A DNA stretch of 25,216 nucleotides from JBKEDG01 sp047973085 (GTDB lineage Bacteria > Bacillota_I > Bacilli_A > JBKEDG01): assembly GCA_047973085.1 (NCBI GenBank), contig JBKEBI010000017.1, positions 1 through 25,216 on the forward strand, read 5' to 3'. Shown in pieces: positions 8,008-15,911 of this stretch. The notes beneath the pieces are model-generated. The model was given only the letters and a program-made list of their open reading frames with translations. It searched no databases and was not told the DNA's origin. The position numbers were made by a program, and so were the translations under genes. Every line of letters begins with the position of its first letter. Position 1 is the stretch's first letter.

Positions 8008-9240
8008 ATGGAAAAAAGAAGAGTAGTAGTTACAGGACTTGGAGGAGTTACTCCAGTGGGAAATGATGTTGAAACTATTTGGAGTAATATTAAAAATGGT
8101 ATTAGTGGTATTGGAGAAATTACGAAGTTTGATACTACAGATTATAAAGTTAAACTCGCTGCTGAAGTAAAAGATTTTGATCCAGAAAAATATTTAGATT
8201 ATAAGTCAATTAAACGTTATGATTTATTTTCAATCTATGCAATGTATGCTTCAGCCCAAGCTTATGAAGATAGTGGACTTGGTGAAGATATTGATAAGAA
8301 TCGTATGGCAACTGTATATGGCTCTGGAATAGGTGGTTTAAAGACTATTGAAGATAATATTGTAAAAGTTCATGAAAAGGGCGTTAAAAGACTTTCTCCA
8401 TTGTTTATTCCAACATCAATTTCAAATATGGCTGCAGGAAATATTGCTATTATGCTTGGTGCTAAGGGAAGTTGTACAGCAACTACAACAGCATGTGCTG
8501 CTGGAACTCATGCTGTAATCGATGGGTTTAGAGTTATTGTTGATAACCGTGCTGATATTGCTATTGTAGGAGGAAGTGAGGCTCCAATTACTCCGTGTGG
8601 AATAGGTGGTTTTATGAATATGACTGCACTTTCAACTTCAACTGATCCAAGTCGTGCGAGTATTCCATTTGATAAAGAGCGAGACGGTTTTGTTGCTGGT
8701 GAAGGGGCGGTTACACTAATTTTAGAAGAACTTGAGCATGCTAAAGCACGTGGTGCGAAAATTTATGCTGAAGTTATTGGTTACGGTTCTACATGTGATG
8801 CTTTTCACATTACTTCTCCTGATTTTAAAGGAGGAGCAAGATGTATGGATGAGGCGATTACTACAAGTGGACTTTCTGCTGTAGATATTGATTATATTAA
8901 TGCACATGGAACTTCAACTGGACCTAACGATTTAAATGAAACACTTGCAATTAAAGAAGTATTTGGTGATGATACTAAGGTACTTGTTAGTAGTACAAAA
9001 TCAATGACAGGGCATTTACTAGGTGGAGCAGGAGCAATAGAGGCTCTAATATGCGTTAAAGCTTTGCAAGATCAAGTAGCGCCTCCAACTATAAACTATA
9101 AAGTTGCAGATGAAGAACTTGACTTAGATTATGTTGCAAATAGCGCTCGTGATACTAAACTTGAATATGTTATGAGTAATTCACTAGGTTTTGGTGGACA
9201 TAATGCATCAGTAATATTAAAGAGGTGGAATAATGAGTAA
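8008..9240 (+). CDS. fabF: 3-oxoacyl-ACP synthase II (elongating condensing enzyme)
   Basis: A 410-residue KAS II enzyme that elongates acyl-ACP with malonyl-ACP. The Cys-His-His active site is complete: Cys163 in TTACAAGTHA, His300 in NAHGTSTGPND, and His336 in MTGHLLG, with the supporting Lys331. Length is normal. It follows fabG with one base between the stop and the ATG. Its last 8 bases overlap fabZ in the same arrangement as accC/accD. It is the only elongating condensing enzyme in the window. Confidence 0.97.
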   Translation: MEKRRVVVTGLGGVTPVGNDVETIWSNIKNGISGIGEITKFDTTDYKVKLAAEVKDFDPEKYLDYKSIKRYDLFSIYAMYASAQAYEDSGLGEDIDKNRMATVYGSGIGGLKTIEDNIVKVHEKGVKRLSPLFIPTSISNMAAGNIAIMLGAKGSCTATTTACAAGTHAVIDGFRVIVDNRADIAIVGGSEAPITPCGIGGFMNMTALSTSTDPSRASIPFDKERDGFVAGEGAVTLILEELEHAKARGAKIYAEVIGYGSTCDAFHITSPDFKGGARCMDEAITTSGLSAVDIDYINAHGTSTGPNDLNETLAIKEVFGDDTKVLVSSTKSMTGHLLGGAGAIEALICVKALQDQVAPPTINYKVADEELDLDYVANSARDTKLEYVMSNSLGFGGHNASVILKRWNNE

Positions 9241-9661
9241 GTTAAATGTTGAACAAATAAAAGAGATTATTCCTCATCGTCATGAAATGTTATTAATTAA
9301 TGAAGTTGAAATAGTTTCTGATACTGTAGCAAAGGGTAAAGTTATTTTAGATGAGTCTTGCTGGTTTTTTAAAGGACATTTTCCTGACAACCCAGTTATG
9401 CCTGGAGTTTTACAAGTTGAAGCTGCAGCACAAATAGGTGCTACTGCATTACTTTCTAAAGAAGAAAATCGTGGGAAAACAGGGTATTTTACTGGAATTG
9501 ATAAAGTTAAATTTAGAAAGATGATGCTTCCTGGAGATGAACTTCATATCACAGTTACATTTATAAAAATGAAAATGGGTATCGGTAAGGGTGAAGTAGA
9601 AGCTGTTAACAAAAATGGAGATAGAGTATTCAATGCTTTAATTACTTTTACTGTTATGTAA
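9233..9661 (+). CDS. fabZ: 3-hydroxyacyl-ACP dehydratase
   Basis: A 142-residue hot-dog-fold dehydratase that makes trans-2-enoyl-ACP. It shows IIPHRxxMLLI near the N-terminus and the catalytic block GHFPDNPVMPGVLQVEAAAQ, with His49 and Glu63. It is the last gene of the operon and is followed at once by a strong terminator. Its product is the substrate for the divergent FabV-type reductase. No FabA, FabN or FabM isomerase is present here, so the route to unsaturated fatty acids, if any, is elsewhere. Confidence 0.97.
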   Translation: MSKLNVEQIKEIIPHRHEMLLINEVEIVSDTVAKGKVILDESCWFFKGHFPDNPVMPGVLQVEAAAQIGATALLSKEENRGKTGYFTGIDKVKFRKMMLPGDELHITVTFIKMKMGIGKGEVEAVNKNGDRVFNALITFTVM

Positions 9662-9689
9662 CATCACAGATTATTGTGATGTTTTTTTA
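9660..9689 (+). terminator. Rho-independent terminator of the acc-fab operon
   Basis: Arms AACATCACA (9660-9668) and TGTGATGTT (9675-9683) pair perfectly around a 6-base loop and are followed by a run of T to 9689. The left arm starts inside the fabZ stop codon. Confidence 0.9.
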
Positions 9690-9723
9690 TAAATAGGCAA
9701 ACTATTAATTTATAGGGCTTAAC

Positions 9724-9752
9724 TTGAATTGTTGATACTAATTTGTTATAAT
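9724..9752 (+). promoter_or_regulatory. Strong candidate promoter of the pgpA-cdaA-cdaR-glmM-glmS operon
   Basis: TTGAAT (9724-9729), a 17-bp spacer and a perfect TATAAT (9747-9752), with TG one base upstream forming an extended -10. This is one of the best sigma-A-type promoters in the window. The leader to the pgpA ATG is about 70 bases. Confidence 0.7.
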
Positions 9753-9763
9753 ACAATAGTATC
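9734..9763. promoter_or_regulatory. Inverted repeat framing the -10 element, candidate operator
   Basis: GATACTA (9734-9740) and TAGTATC (9757-9763) are exact reverse complements separated by 16 bp that contain the TATAAT. A dimeric repressor bound here would block the promoter. Alternatively the pair is a chance AT-rich repeat. No known box was recognised. Confidence 0.4.
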
Positions 9764-9825
9764 TAATTTTGAATACAAATAAAAATAATTGTTTTTTAGT
9801 TATATAATATATTTAGGAGAATAAT

Positions 9826-10386
9826 ATGAAAAATTTATTTTCTCGAAAAGAGATGACTAGTTTAAATGTAAAAGCAATAAAAAAATGTGGAGTAACACCG
9901 GAAGATATTGCAGAAATTGCATATAACCAGCAAAAAAAATATAATATGGATATAAAATTTGAAACATGTCTAGAGAGTGTGTATAAAGTTTTGTCACTTA
10001 GAGACATTTTTCATATTGTACAGGTTGGTCTTGAACTTGACCGATTAGCAAATGAAAATAAATTATCAGAGCCAGCACAATCAATTATTAAAAGTGATTT
10101 GGGAGTTTTTGGGTTAGATGAAGTATTTGGTATAGCTATTGCTGGGATATATGGTGTAATTGGTGAAACAAATTTTGGGGATATTGATGTTAACAAGCCA
10201 GGTATTATTAGAGAAATAGATGATCGAGGTGGAGAAAAGTGCTCAACATTTTTAGATGATATTGTTGGTGCTATAGCAGCAGCAGCAAGCACACGAGTTG
10301 CACAAATAGTCTCAGAAGATAATGCTACAAGAGATGTTAATGAGACTGATACATTTACTATTTTTGATTTTGAGGAAATAATCTAA
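9826..10386 (+). CDS. pgpA: PgpA/YutG-family phosphatidylglycerophosphatase A
   Basis: A 186-residue member of the PgpA family as seen in Bacillus YutG. The family removes the phosphate from phosphatidylglycerol-phosphate, the last step of phosphatidylglycerol synthesis. Matching landmarks are GVTPEDIAEIAY at 22-33, the LSxRDxxHxxxxGLELD stretch around 57-72, GLDEVFGIAIAGIYGVIG at 96-113, NFGDIDVNKPG at 116-126, and the strongly conserved TFLDDIVGAIAAAASTR at 141-157 with its acidic pair. Unlike the E. coli protein it has few strongly hydrophobic spans. It is the first gene behind the promoter at 9724 and is 12 bp from cdaA. The biochemical role is by homology only; members of this family have also been left unnamed. 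Confidence 0.82.
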   Translation: MKNLFSRKEMTSLNVKAIKKCGVTPEDIAEIAYNQQKKYNMDIKFETCLESVYKVLSLRDIFHIVQVGLELDRLANENKLSEPAQSIIKSDLGVFGLDEVFGIAIAGIYGVIGETNFGDIDVNKPGIIREIDDRGGEKCSTFLDDIVGAIAAAASTRVAQIVSEDNATRDVNETDTFTIFDFEEII

Positions 10387-10398
10387 AGGAGAGAAGTT

Positions 10399-11403
10399 AT
10401 GTCAGAAGGTTTAATTATAGTTTGGGATATTCTTAGAATTATTCTAGATTTATCAATTGTATCTGTGGGGGTATATCTACTATTAAGATTAATAAAAAAT
10501 AATGCAAGAATGATGCTTTTATTTAAGGGAATTATTGTTGTTTTGCTATTACAAAAAGTATCAGAGTGGTTACAGTTAACTACTATAGAATATATTCTTA
10601 GTTATGTTTTAGCTAATGGATTTATTATAGTAGTAATTATATTTCATCCTGAAATCCGTTCAGCGTTGGAACAACTTGGAAGAAATAAGTTATTTTTTGG
10701 TAAGCATAAAGAGCTTAGTTTGAGTGATAGAGATAAAGTTGTAAAAGTTCTTAAAACAACTGTTAATCAATTATCTAGTAAAAAAATTGGGGCTATTATT
10801 ACACTTGAACAAAATGAAAGTTTGTATGAATTTATTTCAAAAGGACATCATTTATTTTCTGATTTAACTGCTGAAATTTTATATTCAATATTTATAACAG
10901 ACTCACCATTACACGATGGAGCTGTTATAATTCAAGGGAATAAGATTGCATGTGCAAAAGCATATTTTCCTATAACTCATAATCCACTTGTTGGAGAGAG
11001 TTTCGGTACAAGACATAGAGCAAGTATTGGAATTAGTGAAATTAGTGATTGTATTACTATTGTTGTAAGTGAAGAGACAGGAACTATTTCAGTTACACAT
11101 CGAGGTGTAATATTCTATGACTTGACTTTAAATGAAATGGAAGAAAAGTTGAGAGAATTATATTTAGAGGGTGAAGTTGAAAATGAATATGTTGAGGAAG
11201 AAGAAGATGAAAATTTAGTAAGTATACATGAAGAAGAGTATAATCCTGAATATTCAAAAGAAGAAAATAATTTAAGCGATGAGGAAGTTTCAAAAGATGA
11301 CTTAGGAAATGAAGTATTAAATTCAGTTTCATCTTCAGATAGTTTCGATGAATTAATGGATGCTTATTTTGGTAAGAAAGGAGCAGATAATAATGAAGAA
11401 TAA
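10399..11403 (+). CDS. cdaA: Membrane diadenylate cyclase CdaA with extended acidic tail
   Basis: A 334-residue c-di-AMP synthase of the CdaA type, making c-di-AMP from two ATP at the inner face of the membrane. Three hydrophobic segments lie at about 10-30, 38-52 and 63-82. The DisA_N catalytic domain spans about 100-240 and carries the DGA motif at 173-175 and the GTRHRA motif at 203-208, both needed for activity in characterised cyclases. The protein is about 60 residues longer than the ~273 residues of Bacillus CdaA. The extra part (about 258-334) is low-complexity, with 28 of 77 residues Asp or Glu. AAAGGAGA precedes the ATG. The 3' end overlaps cdaR by 11 bp. Confidence 0.93.
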   Translation: MSEGLIIVWDILRIILDLSIVSVGVYLLLRLIKNNARMMLLFKGIIVVLLLQKVSEWLQLTTIEYILSYVLANGFIIVVIIFHPEIRSALEQLGRNKLFFGKHKELSLSDRDKVVKVLKTTVNQLSSKKIGAIITLEQNESLYEFISKGHHLFSDLTAEILYSIFITDSPLHDGAVIIQGNKIACAKAYFPITHNPLVGESFGTRHRASIGISEISDCITIVVSEETGTISVTHRGVIFYDLTLNEMEEKLRELYLEGEVENEYVEEEEDENLVSIHEEEYNPEYSKEENNLSDEEVSKDDLGNEVLNSVSSSDSFDELMDAYFGKKGADNNEE

Positions 11404-12745
11404 ATCTAATATTCAACCAAATAAATTAAGAAGAAAAGAAAGGTTTAATTTCTTTACAAGAATTTTTAGATCTATTGGGGGGCTAATTGATTTATTATTT
11501 TCAAAAAATATTATGTTGATAATTATTTCTATTATTACTGCTAGTGTTTTATACATATATGTAATAGATTTACCAAGCCAGCTTGAATTAAAAAACCTTG
11601 AAACAAGAACTTTAGAGGATGTAGAAATTGAAATTGTAAATAATGATAAGGCAAAAGTTATTGAAGTTTATGATCAAAATAATAAACAACTAAGCAGTGA
11701 GATAATTTATGCAGACCTTATTATAAAAGGTCCACGTAACGAAGTTTTAAAGATGGTTAATAATAAAGATAACAAATTCTTTATTGATACTACCAATGTA
11801 AAAGATGGAGAATCTAAAGATATGCAAGTATCTGTGGAAAATATATCAGAAAATATTGTCGTTAGTTCTTCGCCTTCCACTTTTAGAATCGATGCGTATA
11901 AAAGAGTTGTAAGAGATGATTTAAGCCTGGAAGTTCAACCTGTAAATGTTGATAAAATGGGTAGTAATTTAACTGTTGAAAGTATTACTTTACCAGGTGA
12001 AGCTCAGATTAGTGGGAGTAGCGAAAAAGTTGAAAGTGTTGCGTCGTTGAAAGCACTTGTAAATGTTGAAAGTATTACATCACCAGGGACAGTTGAGTTG
12101 GGAGAAGACTCAGTAATATATCGTGCATATGATGTTATGGGAGAAACTGTAAATGTTGATGTAGCTGTAAAAGAAAAAGGAGCTACTGTTGTTGTTGACG
12201 ATTATGGAAAGCAAGTTCCGATAAAAGTTGACTTTACAGGTAGCTTGCCAGATGGACAAAGCGTCGGGCAATATGAATTAAGTACAGAGGAAGTATATAT
12301 ATATGGAGATAAGGATAAGTTATCTTCAATTAACGAGGTTAATGTAGAAGTAAATTTAGCTGATATAAAGACAAATAATTCTATAACTCTAACCATACCT
12401 AAAGCAGAAGGAGTTATTTCTCTTTCAGAGACTAAGGTTACGGTTAAATTAAGTTATGAAAAGACAACTACAAAAACGATTCAATCAGTTCCAGTCCAAG
12501 CAATTAATTCACCATCTGGATATAATGTCCAATCTCCTGATGGAGAATTGTTATTAGATGTTGAATTAACTGGTGCAGCGTCTGTTTTAGAACAGATTAG
12601 TGTAGAAGATATTTTACTAGAAGTTGATCTTACAGATTTATCAGAAGGTAGACATTCAGTTAAAGTAGACGTTAATGGATTAGATAGTAGAGTTGGTTTC
12701 ACACTTAGTAAGGAAAAAGTAGTGGTGGAATTAACAAAATCATAG
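11393..12745 (+). CDS. cdaR: CdaA regulatory protein with YbbR repeats
   Basis: A 450-residue protein with a short basic cytoplasmic N-terminus, one membrane span at about 40-57 and a large extracytoplasmic part made of YbbR-type beta repeats. CdaR proteins sit beside the CdaA cyclase and tune its activity. The frame is open from 11360, but the ATG at 11393 is preferred because GGAG (11380-11383) lies 9 bp before it and the upstream frame encodes a non-conserved extension. Two near-identical segments (VESITLPG and VESITSPG, 30 residues apart) mark equivalent strands of adjacent repeats. The gene is placed between cdaA and glmM, the usual cdaA-cdaR-glmM order. Confidence 0.9.
   Translation: MKNKSNIQPNKLRRKERFNFFTRIFRSIGGLIDLLFSKNIMLIIISIITASVLYIYVIDLPSQLELKNLETRTLEDVEIEIVNNDKAKVIEVYDQNNKQLSSEIIYADLIIKGPRNEVLKMVNNKDNKFFIDTTNVKDGESKDMQVSVENISENIVVSSSPSTFRIDAYKRVVRDDLSLEVQPVNVDKMGSNLTVESITLPGEAQISGSSEKVESVASLKALVNVESITSPGTVELGEDSVIYRAYDVMGETVNVDVAVKEKGATVVVDDYGKQVPIKVDFTGSLPDGQSVGQYELSTEEVYIYGDKDKLSSINEVNVEVNLADIKTNNSITLTIPKAEGVISLSETKVTVKLSYEKTTTKTIQSVPVQAINSPSGYNVQSPDGELLLDVELTGAASVLEQISVEDILLEVDLTDLSEGRHSVKVDVNGLDSRVGFTLSKEKVVVELTKS
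11974..12087 (+). repeat. Imperfect 24-nt direct repeat inside cdaR
   Basis: The segments 11974-11997 and 12064-12087 match at 22 of 24 bases, are in the same frame and lie 90 bp apart. They encode VESIT(L/S)PG. This fits either the YbbR repeat structure or a recent small duplication or conversion within it. Confidence 0.6.
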
Positions 12746-12755
12746 AGGTGGAAAA

Positions 12756-14093
12756 ATGAAATATTTTGGAACAGATGGAATTAGAGGAGTCGCAAATGAA
12801 TTTTTGACTCCAGAGGTTGCATTTAAATTAGGACGTGTTATTGGAGAAACTATAGATAATAAAAAAAAGATTATTATTGGAAAGGATTCAAGAATATCAT
12901 GTGACATGTTAGAAGCTGCTGTTATGGTAGGGATAACTGCATCAGGCGGGGATGTTTATAAAGTAGGTGTAATTCCTACGCCAGCAGTAAACTACTTAGT
13001 AAAAAAATATAATGCAGATTTTGGAATTATTATATCTGCAAGTCACAATCCAGTTATTGATAATGGAATAAAAATTGTAGATAGTAATGGATATAAAATT
13101 TCATCAACTCTGGAAAATAAAATAGAAGAATTTATAAATGATGAAATTGATGTAAGCCGTGCAACAGCAGGAAGAATCGGAAGAATATATGATCTTAAGC
13201 AAGGTAGAGAAGATTATATTGAATATTTAAATAATAGTGTTAATGTTGATAGTGTTGATTTTAAGGTCGTTATTGATTGTGCTAATGGTGCAGCAAGTGC
13301 CATTGCATCAGAAATTTTCACTGATTTTGTTGAGAATTTGACATTAATAAATTATGAACCAAATGGCTTAAATATAAATGATCGTTGTGGGTCAACAGAT
13401 ACAAGAGAATTAGCAGAGGTTGTTGTAGATCAAAAAGCTAACTTTGGAATTGCTTTTGATGGAGATGCAGATCGAATAATTCTTGTTGATAACGAAGGCG
13501 AAATAATTGATGGAGATTATATTATTTACATCTTGGTAATGAAGTATTTAGAAAAAGAAAAGCTTAATAATAATAAAATTGCTTTAACAACAATGTCAAA
13601 TTTGGGAGTAATCAATAAATTAAAAAATGATTTAGGTGTTGAGGTTATTACAACAGATGTTGGAGATAAATATGTAGCATCTGCGCTTGAAGAACATGAT
13701 TTAGTAATTGGTGGAGAGACAAGTGGACATATCATTTTAAGAGATATTGCTTCTGGTGGTGATGGTATTCTTGTAGCTCTTCAAGTTCTTGAATATTTGG
13801 AAGAAAGTGGATTAAATCTGTCAAATGTTGTAAAATCAATTGAAAAGTATCCGAGTGCTTTATGTAATGTGAAGGTGTTAGATAAAGACTATTCACTAAA
13901 TCATAGAACGGTTTTAGAAGAAATTAGACGTGTAGAAAATATCTTAGAAGATACAGGTAGAGTTCTTGTAAGAGCGAGTGGAACAGAACAGTTAATTAGA
14001 GTTTTAGTTGAGTGTGAAGATGAACAAAGTTGTAATGAATTTTGCCAATCAATAGCTGACACAATTAAAGAACTAAACGGAAAGGACATTTAA
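12756..14093 (+). CDS. glmM: Phosphoglucosamine mutase
   Basis: A 445-residue alpha-D-phosphohexomutase that converts glucosamine-6-phosphate to glucosamine-1-phosphate for UDP-GlcNAc and peptidoglycan synthesis. It begins with YFGTDGIRG, has the phosphoserine loop ISASHNP with Ser96, the metal loop DGDADR, the sugar-binding GETSGH motif and the C-terminal phosphate-binding RASGTE. The GETSGH form separates GlmM from phosphomannomutases. It is preceded by GAGGTGG and ends one base before glmS. In other Bacilli, CdaA, CdaR and GlmM form a complex in which GlmM can restrain c-di-AMP synthesis; the same gene order here makes that likely. Confidence 0.96.
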   Translation: MKYFGTDGIRGVANEFLTPEVAFKLGRVIGETIDNKKKIIIGKDSRISCDMLEAAVMVGITASGGDVYKVGVIPTPAVNYLVKKYNADFGIIISASHNPVIDNGIKIVDSNGYKISSTLENKIEEFINDEIDVSRATAGRIGRIYDLKQGREDYIEYLNNSVNVDSVDFKVVIDCANGAASAIASEIFTDFVENLTLINYEPNGLNINDRCGSTDTRELAEVVVDQKANFGIAFDGDADRIILVDNEGEIIDGDYIIYILVMKYLEKEKLNNNKIALTTMSNLGVINKLKNDLGVEVITTDVGDKYVASALEEHDLVIGGETSGHIILRDIASGGDGILVALQVLEYLEESGLNLSNVVKSIEKYPSALCNVKVLDKDYSLNHRTVLEEIRRVENILEDTGRVLVRASGTEQLIRVLVECEDEQSCNEFCQSIADTIKELNGKDI

Positions 14094-14094
14094 T

Positions 14095-15876
14095 ATGTGT
14101 GGAATTGTAGGATATATAGGATATGACTCCTCAAAAGAAATTATTTTAAATGGGTTGCAAAAATTAGAATATCGTGGGTATGATTCTGCAGGTATTGCTC
14201 TGTTTGAAGATAATAATGTTGAAATTATTAAAAGTGTTGGAAGGATTGCTAATTTAGAAGAGCAATTAAGTAATCAAACTCATACTTTTGGAATTGGTCA
14301 TACTAGATGGGCAACACATGGCGTTCCAAATAAAAGCAATTCACATCCTCATCATAGTCAAAGTAAGCTTATTACTTTAGTTCATAATGGAGTGATTGAA
14401 AATTATAAGGAATTAAAAGATGAATATTTAAAAGATTATACTTTTTATAGTCAAACTGATACAGAAGTATTATCAAATTTAATTGAAAAGTTTGTTTTAG
14501 ATGGAATGAGTATGGAAGAAGCACTACAGAAACTGATTGAAGTTGTTGATGGTAGTTATGCTTTAGCAATTATCAATAAAGATATTAATGATAAGATGTT
14601 TGTAGCTAAAAATAAAAGTCCAATTTTAGTAGGAATTGGTGAAGGATTCAATATGCTTGGCTCTGATGCATTAGCAATGAATATGAAGACTTCTAATGTA
14701 CTAGAAATTAATGATAAAGAATTTGGTGTTTTAACAAGAAATAATGTTTGTTTGTACGATGCAAATGGTTTGGAAATTTCTAGAGATTCATTTAGAATTT
14801 CTATCGATGCATCTGAGAGTGAAAAAGGAATTTTTGATCACTATATGTTGAAAGAAATTTATGATCAATCAACAGTAATTAGAAAAATAATAAGTGAATA
14901 TTTACCTAATGGAGATGTAAATATTGATAGAGATATTTTGAAAATGTTTGAAGACAGTAATGTGATTAGAATTATAGCAGCGGGAACTTCATATTATTCT
15001 GGATTAGTAAGTCAATCACTACTTGAAAGATTTATTGGAAAGCCAGTTCTAGTTCATGTTGCAAGTGAGTTTGCATATGATACGCCTATAGTAAATGAAA
15101 ATGATTTGTGTGTGTTTATTTCACAAAGTGGAGAAACTGCAGATTTGCGTTCAGCACTTGTTAAAGTAAAAGAATTAGGGCTTAAAACATTTACAATTAC
15201 TAATGTTGAAGGATCGACACTTTCTCGCGAAGCTGATTGTAGCATGTTACTTCATGCAGGGCGTGAAATTGCTGTTGCTTCTACAAAAGCGTTTACTGCA
15301 CAACTTTCAGTGCTTGCTATTTTAGGATATAGTTTAAGTGATAAAAAATATGATTTATATACTGAGCTAAGTAAGGCTGCTTCAATTATTGAAAACGTTA
15401 TTGAAGGAAGAGAGGTAGTCTCAGAAATTGTAAAGAAAAATTTATTAAATACAGAGCATTGCTTTGTGCTAGGTCGTGGAGTAGATTATAAGGCTTCTCT
15501 TGAAGGAGCTTTAAAATTAAAAGAAATTTCATATATTCATACAGAGGGAATGAGCTCTGGAGAATTAAAGCATGGAACAATTGCTTTGATTGAGGAAGGA
15601 ACTCCAACAATATTTTTAATTACACAAGGTAATATTGCTTTAAATACTAGAAGTAATATTATGGAAGTTGAGGCAAGAGGCGCAAATGTAATTACTATAG
15701 TAAATGGTAAGTATGCTAGTGAAAGTGATGATTTAGTATTTGATGAAATTAGTGATGAACTTGCTCCAATGATTGGGGTTGTTTATATGCAGCTTATTTC
15801 ATACTACACAGCACTTTATTTAGAAAAAGATATTGATATGCCACGTAATTTGGCAAAATCTGTTACAGTTGAATAA
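14095..15876 (+). CDS. glmS: Glutamine-fructose-6-phosphate aminotransferase (isomerizing)
   Basis: A 593-residue GlmS, which makes glucosamine-6-phosphate from fructose-6-phosphate and glutamine. The N-terminal MCGIVGYIG exposes the nucleophile Cys after Met removal, and the amidotransferase domain covers about 2-225 (GHTRWATHG and YRGYDSAGI present). Two SIS sugar-isomerase domains follow, with AAGTSYYSG and SQSGETADL in the first and GALKLKEISYIHTEG in the second. The C-terminus DMPRNLAKSVTVE is the standard end. The start is one base after glmM. There is thus no leader and no room for the glmS ribozyme that controls this gene in many Firmicutes. Confidence 0.97.
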   Translation: MCGIVGYIGYDSSKEIILNGLQKLEYRGYDSAGIALFEDNNVEIIKSVGRIANLEEQLSNQTHTFGIGHTRWATHGVPNKSNSHPHHSQSKLITLVHNGVIENYKELKDEYLKDYTFYSQTDTEVLSNLIEKFVLDGMSMEEALQKLIEVVDGSYALAIINKDINDKMFVAKNKSPILVGIGEGFNMLGSDALAMNMKTSNVLEINDKEFGVLTRNNVCLYDANGLEISRDSFRISIDASESEKGIFDHYMLKEIYDQSTVIRKIISEYLPNGDVNIDRDILKMFEDSNVIRIIAAGTSYYSGLVSQSLLERFIGKPVLVHVASEFAYDTPIVNENDLCVFISQSGETADLRSALVKVKELGLKTFTITNVEGSTLSREADCSMLLHAGREIAVASTKAFTAQLSVLAILGYSLSDKKYDLYTELSKAASIIENVIEGREVVSEIVKKNLLNTEHCFVLGRGVDYKASLEGALKLKEISYIHTEGMSSGELKHGTIALIEEGTPTIFLITQGNIALNTRSNIMEVEARGANVITIVNGKYASESDDLVFDEISDELAPMIGVVYMQLISYYTALYLEKDIDMPRNLAKSVTVE

Positions 15877-15877
15877 A

Positions 15878-15911
15878 AAAAGGAGGTAATGAAAATTCAT
15901 TACTTCCTTTT
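15878..15911. terminator. Bidirectional terminator between convergent glmS and lexA
   Basis: A 16-bp stem with one G-T pair (arms 15878-15893 and 15896-15911, core GGAGGTAATGAA) sits directly after the glmS stop and overlaps the lexA stop. Read from the lexA side it is followed by a run of about seven T. Read from the glmS side the T-run is part of the stem. Confidence 0.8.

Noticed and set aside
14050..14100. A glmS ribozyme upstream of glmS
   Set aside because: There is one base between glmM and glmS and no conserved ribozyme core in the end of glmM.
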